A stretch of DNA of 64,000 nucleotides from Byssothecium circinans. Lineage: Eukaryota; Ascomycota; Dothideomycetes; Pleosporales; Massarinaceae. The stretch's first letter is position 1, and each line of letters opens with the position of its first letter. Below are positions 42,641-55,300 of this stretch, piece by piece. Made by a program: the position numbers and the translations under genes. The notes under the pieces are model-generated. The model had not been told where the DNA came from and ran no database searches. It saw only the letters and a list, made by a program, of their open reading frames with translations. The stretch lies in NCBI GenBank assembly GCA_010015675.1, contig ML976977.1:2025739-2089738 (forward strand), in the 5' to 3' direction.

Positions 42641-43682
42641 ATGACCTCATCCCCACCCCCTGGCGTTTTCGTCCCGGTCCCAACTTTCTTCAAATCATCC
42701 TCGGCTTCCAAATCACTCCAACCCGCTATCGACGTCGAGACCCAAGTTGCGCACTCCATCCACCTGGCCAAAAATGGCATCCGCGGCCTCGTTCTACTCG
42801 GTTCAACAGGCGAAGCCATCCACATGTCACGGCAAGAGCGCTTCGATATGGTGTCTGGCGTGCGTAAGGGGCTGAACGATGCTGGCATTCCCGACTACCC
42901 GATAATGGCGGGCGTGTTGATCAACAGCGTAGATGAAGTTCTGGAGTGGCTCCAGGACTTCAAGAAGGCGGGCGCGCAGTGGGGACTGGTGCTCGCGCCC
43001 GGATATTTTGGCGCCGCGGCGAGCCAGGAAAACATCAGGGAGTGGTATACAACTGTAGCAGATCAGTCGCCTATTCCAATCCTGATGTAAGTGACGGTAT
43101 GGAGCGGTGATGAGTAAGATGGTAATTGACCGATGCAGCTACAACTACCCCGGTGTCACGAACAATGTGATGATCACGCCCGAGACATACCGCATCCTCG
43201 CGCAGCACCCCAACATTGTCGGCTGCAAGATGTCGCATGGCAACGTCTCCTACCACGTTCAAGTCTCGCTCGACCCTGAAATCGACCACAAGAAATTCAA
43301 AGTCTACAGTGGCTTTGGGCAACAGCTGGGACCTATCGTTCTATTCGACGCTGCAGGTGTCATCGATGGACTGGCGGCCATATACCCCAGGACTGTATCC
43401 TACCTCTACAAACTCGTAGAGAAGCACCCAATCGACGACGAGACACTGAAGAAGATCAAGGAGCTGCAGTACATTGTGAGCACGGCAGAGGAGTTTGTTG
43501 TTGCGGGTGGTATTATTGGTATTAAAGAGGCAGTGCAGCGCGTGCTTGGAATGGGCACGCTAGAAGGTGGACGATTGCCGCTCAAAGGCAAACTGCCTGA
43601 TGGAGCTTGGGAGAAGTGGGATAAGGTGCTGGGGAGGATACAGAAGACGGAGGATTCGATTGACGCTGCTGAGTTCAAATGA
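42641..43682 (+). CDS. DapA/2-keto-3-deoxy-acid aldolase family enzyme, two exons
   Basis: Exons 42641-43086 and 43139-43682 (52-bp intron) give 329 residues. The family signature is complete: the substrate loop GSTGEA (54-59), catalytic Tyr150 in YNYPG (created across the splice junction) and the Schiff-base Lys179 in GCKMSHGN. The N-terminal PPPGVFVPVPTFF resembles fungal 2-keto-3-deoxy-galactonate aldolases (the GaaC/Lga1 type). It probably splits a 2-keto-3-deoxy sugar acid to pyruvate and an aldehyde; a 4-hydroxy-2-oxoglutarate aldolase or dihydrodipicolinate synthase-like role is the alternative. The divergent dehydratase neighbour favours the first reading. No targeting peptide. Confidence 0.88.
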
Positions 43683-44196
43683 TCCATATGCGTTTGAGAT
43701 GATGATGAGTGCACGGGTGGGGTAAAGATTATATGGCAACCGAGGAGAAGTTGCGGCAATAGGTTGTTTACATCTGTTCCGACACTTGAAATAAACTTCG
43801 TCTTTAATTCGCTCCACGTATCTCGTCAAACCGCTGACAAACCCGCTACTTTTGTGGCTAAGGCGCTATGTAGGAAGAGCGCACGTCCCAAATCGCTGTT
43901 CCTCTCCATCGGCAACAGAATAGGAAACCATCGAATCACGAAGGCACAGCGCACGCCTTGGAAAACGAGCCTGGCATTCCTGTTTGATTCAGATACAAGT
44001 TTTCGGGTGGTTTAGATCGTGAGAAGGCGAACGGTGAGATCAGTGAGAGTATAAGTAGGAGGATTTGTTACACCCTGAGCTACACTGGATGTTTCTCTTA
44101 CAACACACTTCAGACTTTAAGTGATTCTGATTTCGTCCCGTTTTCACTCACTTGAGAACCTTATCATCTTGACGAGTCAGCAAATCTTGCACCATC
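43683..44196. other. Intergenic region upstream of the alpha/beta hydrolase gene
   Basis: 514 bp of terminator and promoter sequence; no gene or repeat seen. Confidence 0.5.
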
Positions 44197-45214
44197 ATGG
44201 CTCCCCTCGCCGACACCACAGGAGCCACCCGCTTCGACAACTTCAACATCTACCGCACCTCCTTTAAGAGCATCGGCGACCACAAAATAGATGTTGGAAT
44301 CCTCGTCCCGAAAGGTATCAAGTCATCAAGGAAAGTTCCCGTCGTTGTAAACTTCCATGGTGGAGGCCTCGTACGTCGCTCCATCAACCCACCGCTTTCA
44401 TGCTGACATATCTCAGGTGAGCGGCGACTGCCTTTACGCGAATTGGAAGGCTGCTTTTTGGATTCCGTTTTTGCACCGGAATAACGCCATTACTGTCTTG
44501 CCAAACTATCGTCTCGTGCCTGAAGCCACAGGAAACGACATACTGGGCGACCTTGCGGACTTCTGGACCTGGTTCCGTGGCCATGGCGTGGAGAGATACC
44601 TCGCATCACAGAGTAGTCATGTTGAACTTGACTACGAGCATGTCCTCGCTTCTGGCGACTCTGCAGGTGGCTACATGGCACTGCAATCTGGACTCACGTT
44701 GCCCAAGGGCGAGATCAAGGTCGTCCTTGCACAGTACCCTATGACCAACTACGCACGTCGAAGTCCGACGGACATGCCACTAGGCAAGCGTGCGCCACCG
44801 CACAGCTTCTTGAACGAGTATATCGCCTCAATGACACCTGGTTACATTACCTCATCTTCAAACCCATCGACAGAACCGCAACGCGGCGAACTGTCACGCG
44901 CGCTGAATGCTTATAATCGCTTTAACGAATTCTTCGGACTAGGAAAGCATCTTTGGCCGATTACTACAATTGAGAGTGCCCATCATCTGCCGCCTACGAC
45001 TATTTTCCATGGAAGTGATGACACATTGGTGCCGGTAGAGGACAGCAAGGTGTTTGTTGACAAAGTCAGGGGGCTGGAGAAGTTTAAAGATACGGAGCTT
45101 AGGCTTGTGGTGAGGGAAGGTAAGGAGCATGGGTTTGATATCGACATGAAAGAGGACGAGGAAGCGTGGCGGAAGGAGGAGTTGCAGTGGATTGAGAGAA
45201 AGTGGTTGGCTTAA
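44197..45214 (+). CDS. HSL-type (alpha/beta hydrolase fold-3) esterase, two exons
   Basis: Exons 44197-44370 and 44417-45214 (46-bp intron) give 323 residues. The HGGG oxyanion motif starts at His54 and the nucleophile elbow GDSAGG holds Ser140. The acid is Asp259 or Asp260 in HGSDDTLVP, and the base is His296 in KEHGFD. All are in the order expected for the hormone-sensitive-lipase family. There is no signal peptide, so it acts inside the cell on small esters or possibly a lactone. Standing beside a dehydratase, an aldolase and a regulator, a lactonase or deacylase role is a reasonable guess, not shown. Confidence 0.88.
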
Positions 45215-45441
45215 TCAAGGATGGTGTGGATGGATGAAATAACGTCTTCGCGCGGGGTACCCTTTTCATCCTCGCTTCGTATAGCCGTGGCCAATCATAA
45301 TCCCTGCATCTTCGCAGCACACTTTTCCGGTCGGATACGCTCGGATGAACCATCAACCTTCTACCCAGTCTTCCTTTCCACTATTCTTTTCCACCTTTTG
45401 TCTACCAGGCATTTCCGTGTGTTACTAACACCGACACTACC

Positions 45442-48147
45442 ATGGAGAGCTCAGTGCCGCCTCCACCCCAGGAGTGGGTCCATATGACTGGTAACCCAAC
45501 CGGCACTGGTGAAAGCTTGAGATCACCTTCAGAGTCAATTACGAATGTGAACACAAATGGTGGTATTGGAGCGAGTTCGGATGAGAATGGTGATAGTGGG
45601 AGGAACGATGTGAGGAGTCCACCGGCCAAGAGGCGGAGGGAGGAAAAGGAACGCACGAGGGTTAGTAGAGCATGCGATCGATGTAAGAAGTGAGTCATTG
45701 CTCCTCTTCCGGTGTGACTCTGGCATTGATATCTCTACAGGAAGAAAACGAGGTGTACAGGACGCTGTCCATGTCCTTTGTGCTTGAAATCGGGCCTACC
45801 TTGCGAGTTCACAGCTTCATATACGAGGGGACGAGTACCTTCCGTCATAGTCGACGAAAATGCTATTGCAACTGCGAATGCTCGGCCACGAATTTCCATG
45901 CCCACGCCACTTCCTGCAGTTGATCAACCCTCGGCCAGTACAACGCCACCATCCTTTCAATTACCGCGGCTTATCACATTACCACCGATGAATCTCTCGA
46001 GTCCAGCAGCTATTTTTGCTAGGGACCGTCTTCTGGTACCCAATCCCAATGAAGACTCTCGAGAACGATCCCGGGACGCAACTTCTCGCACCTCTCCCGA
46101 GCCTCCTCAAACTGATCTACAAGGTCATTACGTCGGTCCCGCGTCTGGTGTATCCTTTCTCCTACGTATTCAGAAGCGTCTTCACCAAAACACCCTGCAT
46201 TCTCACGACTCATCCATTTTCACCTTTGGCGATGCACCCCTTCCCGAATTTGACCCCACCTTCTTCGTCCTACCACCAAAGGCCGATGCGCAGAAGTTAG
46301 TAGGGAGGTATTTTGACTTTGCGGCGCCAACGCATCGATTCATGCATCGGCCGAGTGTGGAACAGATGCTGGATGAGTTTTACGAGACACAGGGAAATAT
46401 GCGAAATAAGGACGATGCCCCATCCAAGACTGCCCTGCTTTTAATTGTGTTGGCACAGGCGAAGGCGTACAGTGGTTTAGACACTTTACCGAATGATCAT
46501 AGGTATACACCCATCTTTTGGTGTAGAATCGACTATTGGTTTGTGCTAATGGATTCTAGTGCTAGATACTTCTTCGCTTCCGAACGCCAGCTTTCGAAGG
46601 AACGCGGCGCCGTCCGCCTCGCCAGCGTCCAAGCTCGATTAGGTCAATGTTTCTACCTTCTGTCACAATCACGCATCAATCATTGTTGGTCTCTTTTCGG
46701 TACAATGGCGCACCTAGCCTTTGCGATTGGGTTGAATCGTGGAAGGGGAGCGCCTTCGGCTAATATTGACTATGTGGAAGTGGAAAGTAGGAGGCGATGT
46801 TTCTGGATTGCATATGTACTTGACAAATATCTTGCCGCCGCGCTGGGTAGACCTCGGACGTTCAAGGATGAGGATATCGACCAAGTATGCATGATTTGCG
46901 AAAACAGTAGAGTGGTGGAAACGAAAATTGGCTGACACTCTCACAGGAATTGCCAACTGTTGTGCATGACAGCGACCTGCTACCGCATTCGATAACACCT
47001 GCGCCGTTGAGCAGCTATGAAATACCGCTCTCTATGGCACCCATCGAGCATATCAAGTATGTTTTCATTCCCTTCTTCACTCCGACATCTCTTCAGGACT
47101 TTCTACGCAGCATGTTTCGGATGGTGTTTGACAAACTATACTAGGATATCTCGCATAGTCTCGCTTGTGCTCAAAGATCTCTATGCTATCAATCCGCCTC
47201 CCACGCATCCCCAGCGCCTCGCGCTCGCCGCCCATCATACAGCCTCCCTCCAACAATGGCGTTCAAACCTTACCCGCTTCCTCGACACTACAGAATTGCC
47301 TTCCTCTGTTCTAATACCGATCTACCAACGTCAACGCAATGTGCTGAACTTGGCATATTACCACGCAGTAATTTTGATCAACCGCCCCTTTCTGCTCTCC
47401 AACTTCGCGAATCTTACCCGCAAAGAAGGCTCCAAAGCCGCAGGTCCCGACACGACGACCAAGGAAAACGTCCAAGCTTGCCTCGACGCCGCGATGGGTA
47501 TTGTGCGAGTCATTGACGATTACAGCGCGAGTGGTACGCAACTTGTGAGAGCGTTTTGGTTCACACAGTATTATGCATTCTGCGCCGTTGTAGTGCTTTA
47601 TGTGTATAGGATACAACAACACATCGTCGACCCAGGAAAATGCGAAGGATACTTCTCAGCGGGCCAAAGGTGCCAAGCAGTCCTTGAAGGTATCTCCGAG
47701 ACAGACTGTCTCTCCAAACGATACTGTGTCGTCCTCGAAGAACTCCGACTGGAAGCCGCTCGACGGACAACAACAACTACCTCCACGGATCCAGCAGAAT
47801 CCGCCACCATGACTTCACCCTCCCACGCAGCACTTACGACATCCAGCCATATCCTCGCCATTCCTCCACTTTCGTCGCCACAGCGGGATCCAAGTCCTGC
47901 ATCCTTCAGCAACCTGAATGCTCCATATTATGGCCCAGCAGTCGCACCAAGTCTCCCGACTCCGGAAAGCGCACTCTTCAACCAGAATTTTGCAATGAGT
48001 CCAAATAGTATTATGGCGGATTTGACTAGCTGGGGACAATTCGACAGTCTTGTTACAGCGGGAATGGGGGGTATGATTGATGCAGGCGCTGGCGGATTGG
48101 GGATCAACGCTGGCGGGACGGGGGATTTGGGATTTACCTTCGGGTAG
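45442..48147 (+). CDS. Zn2Cys6 fungal transcription factor with Fungal_trans domain, five exons
   Basis: Exons 45442-45689, 45741-46502, 46560-46884, 46947-47056 and 47145-48147 give about 815 residues. The zinc cluster lies at Cys78, Cys81, Cys88, Cys94, Cys97 and Cys104 and is formed across the first splice; it is preceded by a basic KRRREEKERTR run. The middle (about 240-570) is a Fungal_trans domain, with the RYFDFAAPTHRFMHRPSVEQ and SLFGTMAHLAFAIGLNR...RRRCFWIAYVLDKYLAAALGRP landmarks. The C-terminus is Ser/Thr/Pro-rich and then Gly-rich. Intron 2 (57 bp) is stopless and a multiple of three. An alternative acceptor for exon 5 at 47097 would add 16 residues in frame. It lies 228 bp from the esterase stop, in the same direction, and is the likely local regulator. 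Confidence 0.88.
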
Positions 48148-48720
48148 AGTCCGACAAACGGATATGGAAGGCAGGATTGAGGTAATGGTGTGCATACTGA
48201 TAATGGAATTATGGGGTTATGATGAAGAACAATGGAGATTTGCTGGGGTGCATACACTTGCTCTTATTTCCGACACTGTTAGTGGCCGTTATAGTTAAAG
48301 CGCACACTACCTGCCGACTAGTGAGCGCACAGATGGATGCGCATGCAATCTGCATGTTCCCGCTGTCAAGCGTCTTTTAGGCATAAGGGCTGAAACTGCC
48401 GCGCATAGGACCGACCGCTTGAACCATGCGTAAAAGACGGATACAATAAACTTGTAGAACTCCAAGTGGAGAAAAAACAAAAACAAAACGATATTATATA
48501 AGTAACGCAGGCATTCCCGGTATACCAGCTGCCGTATCAAGCCCTTGGTACGCCCTTTCGTCCCTCTGAGTTTACAAGCTAACTTCGACTGCACCTTGCT
48601 GCTCTCGCTCTTACTCCGCATGGCCCCATTCAATTCGAATTCTTTACAATGTTGCCACCATTCTCCAATCACCTTCTATTCCTTGTATAATAAAAGTTAC
48701 TCTCCAACCGAGAAGAACTC
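48148..48720. other. Convergent intergenic region
   Basis: 3' flanks of the regulator and the GPI protein gene; no gene seen. A 121-codon minus-strand open frame (48307-48672) is not protein-like. Confidence 0.45.
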
Positions 48721-49867
48721 TCACCATCCCATTATGATACCCAGAATCGCTGTTATGGCTAGGGCAAACACCTGCGCAACCTCAGCATTCGCACTCCTTC
48801 CTCCGGTACCTAATGCGCCTTGAGAATTTATCCCAGTAGCCCCCGTCCCGATATTCCCCTGCCCGTTCCCGGCGTTTCCTCCGTTCCCATTACCATTCGC
48901 CGTGCCTGGACCGCACACCTGCCCTCCATTCGTCCTCTGTGAAATCTCGATGGCAATATCTTGGAACGGCTGGCCCGGCGGATTATTGACACTTCTCACC
49001 AGCGACTCAAAGTCCATTATCGGGTTATTGATCATATCGCAATTCATCCGCCCACCATTTGCGCTCAACGGCCCCGGCGGCGGCTTCGTCAGCAACTGCC
49101 CAGCCCCGGGAAACTGACTGATACTATTCGTGACACTGATCGGCAGATTGAAAATCGAATAATGCGTCGATCCGTTTAATCGGAAATTCTGGTGGATGGA
49201 AATATTGTAGTCGCCTCTTGCCGTAGTGTTGAAATCTTCCTTTCCATTGCCGACGAGACAGTCGGGCCACTCGAAGTTGATATGTTTGACCGTCTGGCCT
49301 GATTCTTGGTTCATGATGTTCGCGAGCGGAGGTGTGGTTGTTGTGATGTTGGAGATTGTGAAGTTCTTCTGGAGAATGTTGGAGGTAAGGAAGAGAGTAA
49401 AGTTGAAGACTTGAGTGAGGGGGTCTTCGATGTTGCGCGGTGGGACGGGGAGTTTGCCGTCGCCGGAGACATCGAGCGCAATATGGAGGAAGTCGCCGCC
49501 CATGGGTGTGAAGGGTTGCGGCTGGGGATTGTCAGGATTGCTGGGGTGGGGAGATATTTTTGGGGATGATAGGTTGTGAGGTGATACGTACTGCTAGAAT
49601 TATACCCAGTCCGGGAGTGAATATCCTTCCGTTAACGATGTTGAAGTCACTCTTGTCAGGTCCGTTGTTGTTATTATTGTTGTTCCCATTTCCGTTGTTG
49701 TTCCCATTCTGATTGCCGTTCTGTCTCCCGCTCAATCCCCTTCTCGGCGCCACCCTGTTCACCACTCCATGTACACTCCCCCACGACCCCAACATCTGCG
49801 CATCAACACCCCATCCGGAAAGCCACAGAAAAACCCAAAGTCGTATTAATCTCGGTAACGCAATCAT
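48721..49867 (-). CDS. Secreted GPI-anchored Asn/Gly-rich surface protein, two exons
   Basis: Exons 49867-49592 and 49521-48721 (70-bp intron) give about 358 residues. The second exon's acceptor was chosen to keep phase, joining GIILA to PQPFTPMGG. An N-terminal signal peptide (MIALPRLIRLWVFLWLSGWG) with a cleavage site near Ala-Gln 23-24 is followed by an Asn/Gly-rich low-complexity run (about 48-68). The body has many N-x-S/T sites (NFT, NIT, NTT, NIS, NGS). A Gly/Asn-rich stalk leads to a Ser-Ala-Asn-Ala-like omega region and a hydrophobic tail, the plan of a GPI-anchored cell-wall protein. I do not recognise the globular part. It may be involved in wall structure or adhesion; that is inference. 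Confidence 0.8.
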
Positions 49868-50889
49868 TGCACAGCAACGAACAATCTTAGCATCGTCCCG
49901 CGTTCAGCGAGGATGAAGGGCCGCGACAAGGAGGACGCCTGCGTCAGTGCGCAAGACAAGAGTGAAGGAAAAGAAAGGATGTCAGTGCAAACGGGAGGAG
50001 AGCAGGGTAAGCCAGAGCCCCAGGGAAAATAACAGGCTATCATTGCATCAACACGGCGGAGCGGCCGGCCTGCAAAGTGTGATGGCATAATGTGGGCCTG
50101 GGGGAGCATGAACGCTCATCGTGTGTGGGGCCTCCGATGCGGTCTCTTGGGTCAGTGATTTAGCCAGGGGATATAAGTGGTCGGTTGCCGATGTGTTGAT
50201 GTTGAGTGAGACGTGGGGTGTAAGAGGTGTGCGGTAGGGGCCGATCCGCGCTTGTATCTGGAAGGCGACTAGATGGATACGGTTAGCGAGTTGCCTGTTG
50301 GGAATAGGACAGACTTGGATATAGTGGCTTGTCGTCCATTATTTGGAATATTGGAGTAAAAAGTGAAGTAGGAATCAGGCAAATGGATAATATATGACAA
50401 AGATTCCTGCAACCCTTTTACGAGCGATGACAGGCTGTGCTCTATGAGCGGAGCGCTAGCTTTAAACCCTCATTAGCATCTGTCCGAACCATTGAAGCAC
50501 ATGAAATATACTCGGCCCAGAATCCAACACCGCGAACTTGTTCTTAATCTCCCTCAGTGCACGCAACGTTCGCTTCCTAGGTATCATCCAACAACATCTC
50601 GCACATGCCTACCTTTGCAAGCAAAAGCATTCTTGACAGAGTGTGACTCTCCATCGCCGGCCTCGTTTTGGACGCTTCTGCAGTATGCTCACCGAATAGT
50701 GCGCGTCAACCTCCTTGGGCTCCACAATGGTATTTGATCCTATTCGCATACATAGCACTTCTTAACAATAATAGCAGGCAGATATCGCCCAGGCACCAGC
50801 AAGGGGGCTCCTTGTGCGGTCACTGCGGTGTTGGCATTGTTCGAAGACTGAATCCGTGTGAGTGGTAGTGCGCCCAAATCCCATCAACG
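49868..50889. other. Non-coding region
   Basis: Promoter side of the GPI-protein gene and further non-coding DNA; nothing specific seen. Confidence 0.4.
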
Positions 50890-51287
50890 CGCTCGAGGCA
50901 CTGTGATTGACACAATCCAATCTCTGGACCTCAAATCACGGAAACCACCTCGCCCGCCCATCAGCTCGAGAAGAGGCTACCGTAAGTCTTCTTCAATCCT
51001 GATATGTTGATTTCCCACTATTCAGAGTGATCAAACGGTCAGTGGGGCCAGCAGCAAGGACTCGTCGCACGGCCCCGCCCTTCTACACGAGGAATAAGAA
51101 GAGTCCAAACTTCACAATTGCTTACTCGCAGGGCATCGAATGGCTATATCCGGAGGAGAATGGGCATCACCACAAGCTTCAGTCGGTCCGTCGTAGCCTC
51201 GTCGACTTTGGGGGGACTGGCAGCGGACATGGCAGCGATGTGGACATGATCACCATACAGCCCAACCCTAGCTACTTCGAAGACTAG
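50890..51287 (+). CDS. Possible small spliced gene fragment, unrecognised
   Basis: An open segment with TVIDTIQSLDLKSRK joins across a plausible intron (donor GTAAGT at 50981, acceptor near 51029) to a frame that runs to a TAG at 51287 and includes FTIAYSQGIEWLYPEENG and DMITIQPNPSYFED. The joined frame reads like a real protein tail, but no start codon or first exon is clear. It may be the 3' end of a small gene, or a remnant. No family is recognised. Confidence 0.25.
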
Positions 51288-52226
51288 TGCTAGATCAGGT
51301 TCGCCGGTGAAGCTGGCACTGCTGGGAAGATGCATGATTCAGGCATGGCTTGATTGAAGCGCAGATCCTATGCGTGGGCTTTACCGTATTTACCATGGCA
51401 GTCAGCGGATGCGTGCTGTATAGAGCAGGCACGTGTTCTGTGTAGAAACCGTAAATTATCTGCACAAATTGAATTGGCATACGAGATGTTGAAGGAGAAA
51501 TCACGGTGTGAGCAGTCACCTGCCATTCAAACCCAGTATATGTCCCGGCACCCTTATAAACGTTTTAAATGCTTCAAGACTTCAATGCTGGACCTTCCGA
51601 CTCCTTTCCGGGGGAATCACGAAAGGGAACGAACAACGAACCCCAATCAATAACGAAACAGCAGTGTTGCATAGAAAGACTAGTTGGGGTTTTTCGTCCA
51701 GGACTGTTAGTTAAGATGCACCAAAAGCCGACAGCCATGCGATGTCTACGACTCGTGATGTCGCTCAGCGCATCCACTCGTCATTGCAAGCAAGAAGTTT
51801 CTACAAACCACGACAGGGCCTGCTGCGAAGGGCAATGAGGGTGAGGCTCTACATTAACCAGCCGCGCATGCGCGATGAACATTTCGGCGCCAGTGAGTAT
51901 CGCTGAAGCGCACGTGCAAGAAATCAAAGTCAAGGGTTTCCTGCTTGGCGTACGGTGCTGGGTCGGGTGGTTCTTCATTCTCATGATGATTTGGGTCGGG
52001 AACGCAGAACAAGACAAATATGACTGCTGATGTTGGCAGCTAGATAGCTAAGCCACAGCGCCCAGATTTTAATTCGAAGTACACATGATATAAAGGAGTA
52101 AAGACAGTTGGTTCCCATCACAGCCTCCCACCTACTCTGGATAATTTCAGCACCGTTATGTCATCGAGGTCCCCTACCGTGCCCAATTTAGTCCGTACAT
52201 GCTCCTCATAATGCAAATTGCATTAT
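51288..52226. other. Non-coding region before the interrupted secreted-protein gene
   Basis: No gene supported; short overlapping open frames only. Confidence 0.4.
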
Positions 52227-52313
52227 TCAGCAGCTGCAGCCCTTGCCGCAGTTCGCATTCCCATCGCAGTCGTTGTAGCTGTTGCACTGTAGCCAGGGAC
52301 CGCCTCCATCACC

Positions 52314-55300
52314 CAGAGCTCGTAACGTACGGAGCTCCGGATCCATGGAGCTAGCTCCATGAGCTACGTAGCTCCATGGATCTCATGGAGCTGTACGCCT
52401 TGCCTAATCGGGCACAAATGAAACCTTTTTTAGGAGGCTCGAGACGTTGTTTCAACACAACTATTTATGTTGAAACCTCGGTTGTTTGACGTCGGCCGTC
52501 CCCCCTATAGCCTCTATAGACGTCAATCGTGACTCAATAATCATTCAATATGTCCCAAAATCCCCTAAGGAGGCTTCGGAACACCCCAAGGAGGGCTCCA
52601 AGGCTTTCTACGCCCCAGATTACCCCATCCAGAGCCTCACCGTCGCCAGTTTCCACCCCGTCTCGCAGGCGCGCTGACCGTCGGCGTCCCGTCGACGTAC
52701 TGTCAGACAGTAACGCCTCAGCCTATGAGACTGACGGCGGCAAAGGGCCTTCCAGAGGCCCTCAATCTCATGGAGGAACTCAAGAGGCTCACCGGCGAGC
52801 TCCAAAGAGGCCTAGAGTGGCTGAATTTGACTACGACTGGGTCAATTATGACAAAATCCCTGGATACCTGGCGGATGAGCGGCAGGTTAGGAGACGCGCT
52901 GGCTACTGGCTGTACAGAGTACCCTTACAGCGTATAGAGGATAAGACATAGTGGTATCTTTGTAAGCACTATCACCTGGAGGATTCTCCACACAACGCCG
53001 TTTTGAAGGTTAACGGCGGAGGCGGCGTCCTCAATCACCTCCGCGCGCGCCATACAGAGCAGTACAATCACGTAAGGAGCCTCCTAGTTAAGGCTCCCAG
53101 CACTGACAAAGGCATATCGTCTATCTTGGCTACTTTGGACGACAAGGATCCTGTACAACAAGCTATACACAGTAAAGCTATAACAGTGTTTAATCCCCAG
53201 GGCATACAGAAGGACCTACTTACCTAGATTGTGGCCGACAAGATTCCCTTCTACAAGCTGAGTAGCGAGTATTTTAGGAGGTTACTCAGCCGTATGGAGC
53301 TCACTGGCCAGAGCCTCTTGCCCAACGATTAAATGATGCGGAACTAGGTCCTTCAACAGTTTGAGGCCAAGAAGGAGGTCCTTAGGAAGGCCTTAAAGGA
53401 TTGCCCTAGTAAAATACATCTATCCTTTAACGGGTGGACCAACTAGAGGATACATGGATTACTTGCAATTATTGGCCACTAGGTGGATGTGAATAATAAG
53501 TGTAATACAGCCCTCTTATCTCTATAGGAGATGGAATCTCCACACACAGGAACCAATATAAGAAAGGCTATAATATAAACGCTTGAGGCCTTTGAGATTG
53601 AGAAGAAAACAGGCGCATAGGCTTGTGATAACGCCTCTTCAAATAATTAAGCCCTCACGCAGCTGGGTGTAATTTTACACTTTAATCCTATCTACTGGAG
53701 GATAAGATGTGCCGGCCACATCCTTAATCTTATAGCTAGGGACCTGTTTTACAGCCTTAATTATGAGATGTTTAACGTCTCTAAGAGAGAGCTTACTTCT
53801 CTAAAGGAGGAGACTAGCTACTATCGTAGCCGTGGACTAATTGCTGTCATTTAATTAACTGTAAACTAGATTCGCAAATCTCTAGGGCGGATACAACGCT
53901 TTAATGAAGCCCAAGGCTACATTTAGAGAGAGGAAAACCCTAGGGGAGGTCATACGCCAGATCCCCTAGTGTTACTTCCTAATAATGATACTTAGTAAGT
54001 GACTTTTTATATAATGTCTTGTTTTTAACTATAGCACTGAATTGTTTCTCTATAACTACCACTCTAAATCAGCCTCAATCCTATCGTGGGCAACTTAATT
54101 TGATATTACGCGACCATAGAGTTATCTCTTGGTAGAGCTAGCGGAGTTAAACTCTAAACTTCAAGCAGCGCGCGTTGACACCTGGCAATAGCTGACTTCT
54201 CTATAGGTGGAATTCGACGGTAGACATGATTGAACGCGCCTACTGGCTACGGCGTGTTCTAGATTACTTCTTCAGGCATGAGAGAGCTACGTATGAGCTT
54301 AAGATTTGACCCGTCAAGAAAAGTACGATAGGAAGTCGTCCTAAGGACTCATCAACACGTTTTATTATTAAACACCAGTTAACGGCAAAGGACTGGTAGC
54401 AAGTTAAAGAGATTCTAGAAGTCCTTATACTGTTTCAAGAGGCTACTTTGAAGCTTAAAGGACGTCCTGATGAGTAGAAAGAGGAGCCTCTAATCATGTT
54501 AGTATCTCTTATACTTAATTTAATGATGGACGCCCTAGAGAAGCTGAAAACTCACGCCCTACGGACCTACGGTAACAAAGGAATCTACGTTGGCGTTGAG
54601 CAGGCCTAGAACAAGGCTTAGAAGTACTATAATTCGACTACTAAGAGTCTATTATACGCTGCTGCTATAATACTCAATCCTTAATGGAAAGTAGCTAGTT
54701 GTATAGAGCTCTAGGGCAAAAATCACGCCGTAGACTAGCTTGCAAAAGTTAGATAATTCTTTAAGGATAATTATAGTAGTTTACCTATAGTTACACAGGA
54801 GCCTTTAAGGCCTATTGAACGCCCTAATTCTACTCAGCAATTGAGGTACGGGTCGTTTGATTCTGCGATAGATCGACTGGGCAAGAGGTCTATGACGCTA
54901 GCGCCTATGAGGACTATTAACGACAAGATTACTGCGTACTTATAGGAGGATTACACTGGTAGCTCACATCCCTCTAAGTACTAGAGGCTTCCTATCGTCT
55001 AGTCAAGGTATCCTAGGCTCTCTTGCATGGCAATTAACGTGTACGCTACGCCTGCTATAAGTGACGAACCTGAGAGAGTCTTTAGCCTAGGTGGAAATAC
55101 AGTTATAGCACGTCAGGCATCTCTTATTAAAGATACATAGGAAGCTCTGGTTTGCCTTAGCTACTAGATAAGTAATCTTAACATGGAACTAGAGTTGCTA
55201 GGAACAATTAAATAGAGCCCTTAAAGCTCTGTATAGAGCTCTCAGGCTAGCAGCAGCCAAGGCTTCTTAATGGGCAACTTTGACGTGGCATCTCAGGATC

